Source: JANLQX01 sp043775075
GTDB lineage: Bacteria > Actinomycetota > Acidimicrobiia > Acidimicrobiales > JANYDT01
Assembly: GCA_043775075.1 (NCBI GenBank)
Contig: JAYVSS010000177.1
Span: forward strand, 1 to 32,167
DNA length: 32,167 nucleotides
Reading direction: 5' to 3'
Shown here: positions 30,968-32,167 of the stretch, in pieces
Layout: every line of letters begins with the position of its first letter
Position numbering within the stretch: position 1 is the first letter of the stretch
Made by a program: the position numbers and the translations under genes
Notes under the pieces: generated by a model
What the model saw: the letters and a program-made list of their open reading frames with translations, nothing else
The model's database searches: none
Told to the model about the DNA's origin: nothing

Positions 30968-32167
30968 TTGCGTACCCGCCATGCAGTAGCTATCGGTGCC
31001 ACGGCTCTCGCCGTGTTCGCCGGTACCGTCCCCGCCGCCCATGCCGCCACGAAGAAGCCCGCTGGCGCGGTCTTTGTCGACTTGCAGAACTTCGCTGCCG
31101 GCGAGCCCGATCACATCGATCCCCAGCTCACGTCGACACTGACCGGCGCGCAAGTGGCGATCTTGATGTACGACTCCCTGACCGATACTGATGCCAGCGG
31201 CACTCTGGTGCCCGCGTCGGCTAGTAAGTGGACCACTGCCGACAGCGGCAAGACTTGGGTATTCACCATCAAGAAAGGCTTGAAGTTCAGCAACGGTGAG
31301 CCGGTGCTGCCGTCGAGCTTCAAGCGAGGAATGGAAAGGGCGGCAAATCCGGCGACGGCATCCGAAGTCGCATATCACCTCGACCTCATCGAAGGAAAGA
31401 AAGCCGTAGACGACAAGACTGCGACGGCGTTGTCGGGTGTCGTCGCCAACGACAAGGCGATGACGTTGACGGTCACTCTCACCATCCCGTTCGGTGGATT
31501 CCCGGCAATTGCCTCGCACCCGGTGTACTCGCCGATTCCGAAGGCCATGGCCACCGCCGACCTCAAGGTCGAGGAGTCGGGCACCAAGCTGATCGGAAAC
31601 GGTCCTTACATGCTCAAGGAGCAAATCTCCAAGCAGGCTGGCGGCGCCGTCAAGCTCATTCGCAATCCGAAGTACACCGGCAAGAAAGGCACCCTGGCCG
31701 AGATTGACTTCTTGATCACCAAGGACGTAAACGCCGCTTATAACTCGTTTCAATCTGGTCAAGGCCTCAGCGCTTCGGTGCCCGCCGGGCAGTACAAGGC
31801 GGCGGCTGCAGCCTATGGCGAGCAAGGTCTCGGAACGGTACTCGGTACCGATTACTGGGGATTCAACTGGGAGGATCCAGTCGTTGGTGGCGCCAAGAAC
31901 GTGCTGCTGCGTAAGGCCATCATAAAAGCCGTAGACCGGAGCCAGATCTCCGAAGTGATCTATCAAGGCCAGCGCAAGCCGACCGATCAGCTCGTGCCTA
32001 ACGGTATTCCGGGTCGGACCACCGGCCTCGGACTCGGCGTCACCCGCAATGTTGATGGCGCCAAGGCCGACTTTGCCGCATGGCAAGCAGCGGGCAACAA
32101 GCTCGATGCCCCAATTCGGCTGAGCTATAACGAAGGCTCCAACTGGGACAAAGTCGCCAACATTCTC
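30968..32167 (+). CDS. ABC transporter substrate-binding protein, peptide/nickel type (SBP_bac_5), 3' end missing
   Basis: A frame of 400 codons starts at TTG 30968 and is still open at the window edge. It begins with a Sec signal peptide (RTRH, a hydrophobic run to about residue 20, then PAAHA-A, a signal-peptidase-I-type site near residue 26). The mature part matches the OppA/DppA fold: EPDHIDPQLTST, ILMYDSLTDTD, the KTWVFTIKKGLKFSNGEPVL motif, GNGPYMLKE, AAYNSFQSG and LLRKAIIKAVDR. It would capture peptides or similar solutes for an ABC importer, whose permease genes may lie beyond the edge. No lipobox Cys is present. The start rests on GGAGG 9 bases upstream. The full family length is usually 500-600 residues. 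Confidence 0.9.
   Translation, partial: MRTRHAVAIGATALAVFAGTVPAAHAATKKPAGAVFVDLQNFAAGEPDHIDPQLTSTLTGAQVAILMYDSLTDTDASGTLVPASASKWTTADSGKTWVFTIKKGLKFSNGEPVLPSSFKRGMERAANPATASEVAYHLDLIEGKKAVDDKTATALSGVVANDKAMTLTVTLTIPFGGFPAIASHPVYSPIPKAMATADLKVEESGTKLIGNGPYMLKEQISKQAGGAVKLIRNPKYTGKKGTLAEIDFLITKDVNAAYNSFQSGQGLSASVPAGQYKAAAAAYGEQGLGTVLGTDYWGFNWEDPVVGGAKNVLLRKAIIKAVDRSQISEVIYQGQRKPTDQLVPNGIPGRTTGLGLGVTRNVDGAKADFAAWQAAGNKLDAPIRLSYNEGSNWDKVANIL

Noticed and set aside
30851..32086. A 411-codon open frame on the minus strand at the right end.
   Set aside because: It lies opposite the binding-protein frame, which has a signal peptide, a Shine-Dalgarno site and clear SBP_bac_5 motifs. The minus-strand translation is Arg/Gly-rich with no family pattern.
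1..32167. Search for CRISPR arrays, insertion sequences, att sites, phage genes and rRNA/tRNA genes.
   Set aside because: No spaced direct repeats of 20 or more bases, transposase or integrase motifs, terminal inverted repeats or RNA-gene folds were seen by reading; the gene content is chromosomal core plus one small cassette.

Overview
The window looks like an actinobacterial chromosome segment, most probably from the class Acidimicrobiia (Ilumatobacter/Microthrix-like or a freshwater relative). The basis is moderately high G+C by eye (not counted), GTG and TTG starts, an ANTAR response regulator of the PdtaR type upstream of polA, Acidimicrobiia-like RpsA and GlmR/YvcK sequences, and a gene order that joins two blocks which are separate in Mycobacterium tuberculosis (pdtaR-polA-rpsA-coaE-uvrB-uvrA and uvrC-rapZ-yvcK-[whiA]-gap-pgk-tpiA-secG). 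The class assignment is inference from remembered gene order and protein style; no search was run.

Layout. 1-5206: carbohydrate and envelope genes: the tail of an unidentified gene, an O-antigen-ligase-like membrane protein, a dienelactone hydrolase and malQ (all three on the minus strand), divergent from an aldose 1-epimerase. The malQ/epimerase divergent region carries a phased 11-bp tandem repeat. 5212-8925: a small coiled-coil gene, the ANTAR regulator and DNA polymerase I. 8922-12717: an accessory cassette of unknown function between polA and rpsA, consisting of one minus-strand methyltransferase and a tightly overlapped plus-strand operon (methyltransferase, JmjC/cupin-like oxygenase, large GNAT/FemAB-like acyltransferase). 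12851-14308: rpsA with a strong terminator. 14447-16815: a minus-strand histidine kinase/NarL-type regulator pair. 16919-24739: coaE and the complete nucleotide excision repair set uvrB, uvrA, uvrC. 24808-27344: a methyltransferase, rapZ and yvcK; the usual next gene, whiA, is absent. 27531-30864: the lower-glycolysis operon gap-pgk-tpiA followed by secG. 30968 to the end: a peptide/nickel-type ABC transporter binding protein cut by the window edge.

Expression signals. Several genes (dienelactone hydrolase, malQ, polA, coaE, uvrB, uvrA, and less perfectly the epimerase) have a TANNNT-like hexamer 6 or 7 bases upstream of the start codon and no Shine-Dalgarno sequence. This is the layout expected of leaderless mRNAs, and it helps choose their starts. 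secG and the binding protein instead have clear Shine-Dalgarno sites. Many other adjacent genes overlap by 1-8 bases, suggesting translational coupling.

No tRNA, rRNA, CRISPR array, insertion sequence or prophage gene was seen. No stretch longer than about 200 bases lacks a gene. The best candidates for something undescribed are the polA-rpsA cassette, the phased 11-bp repeat at 4298-4341, the GTGGG repeat cluster at 14323-14439, and two small ORFs that fit exactly against the starts of uvrC and gap.
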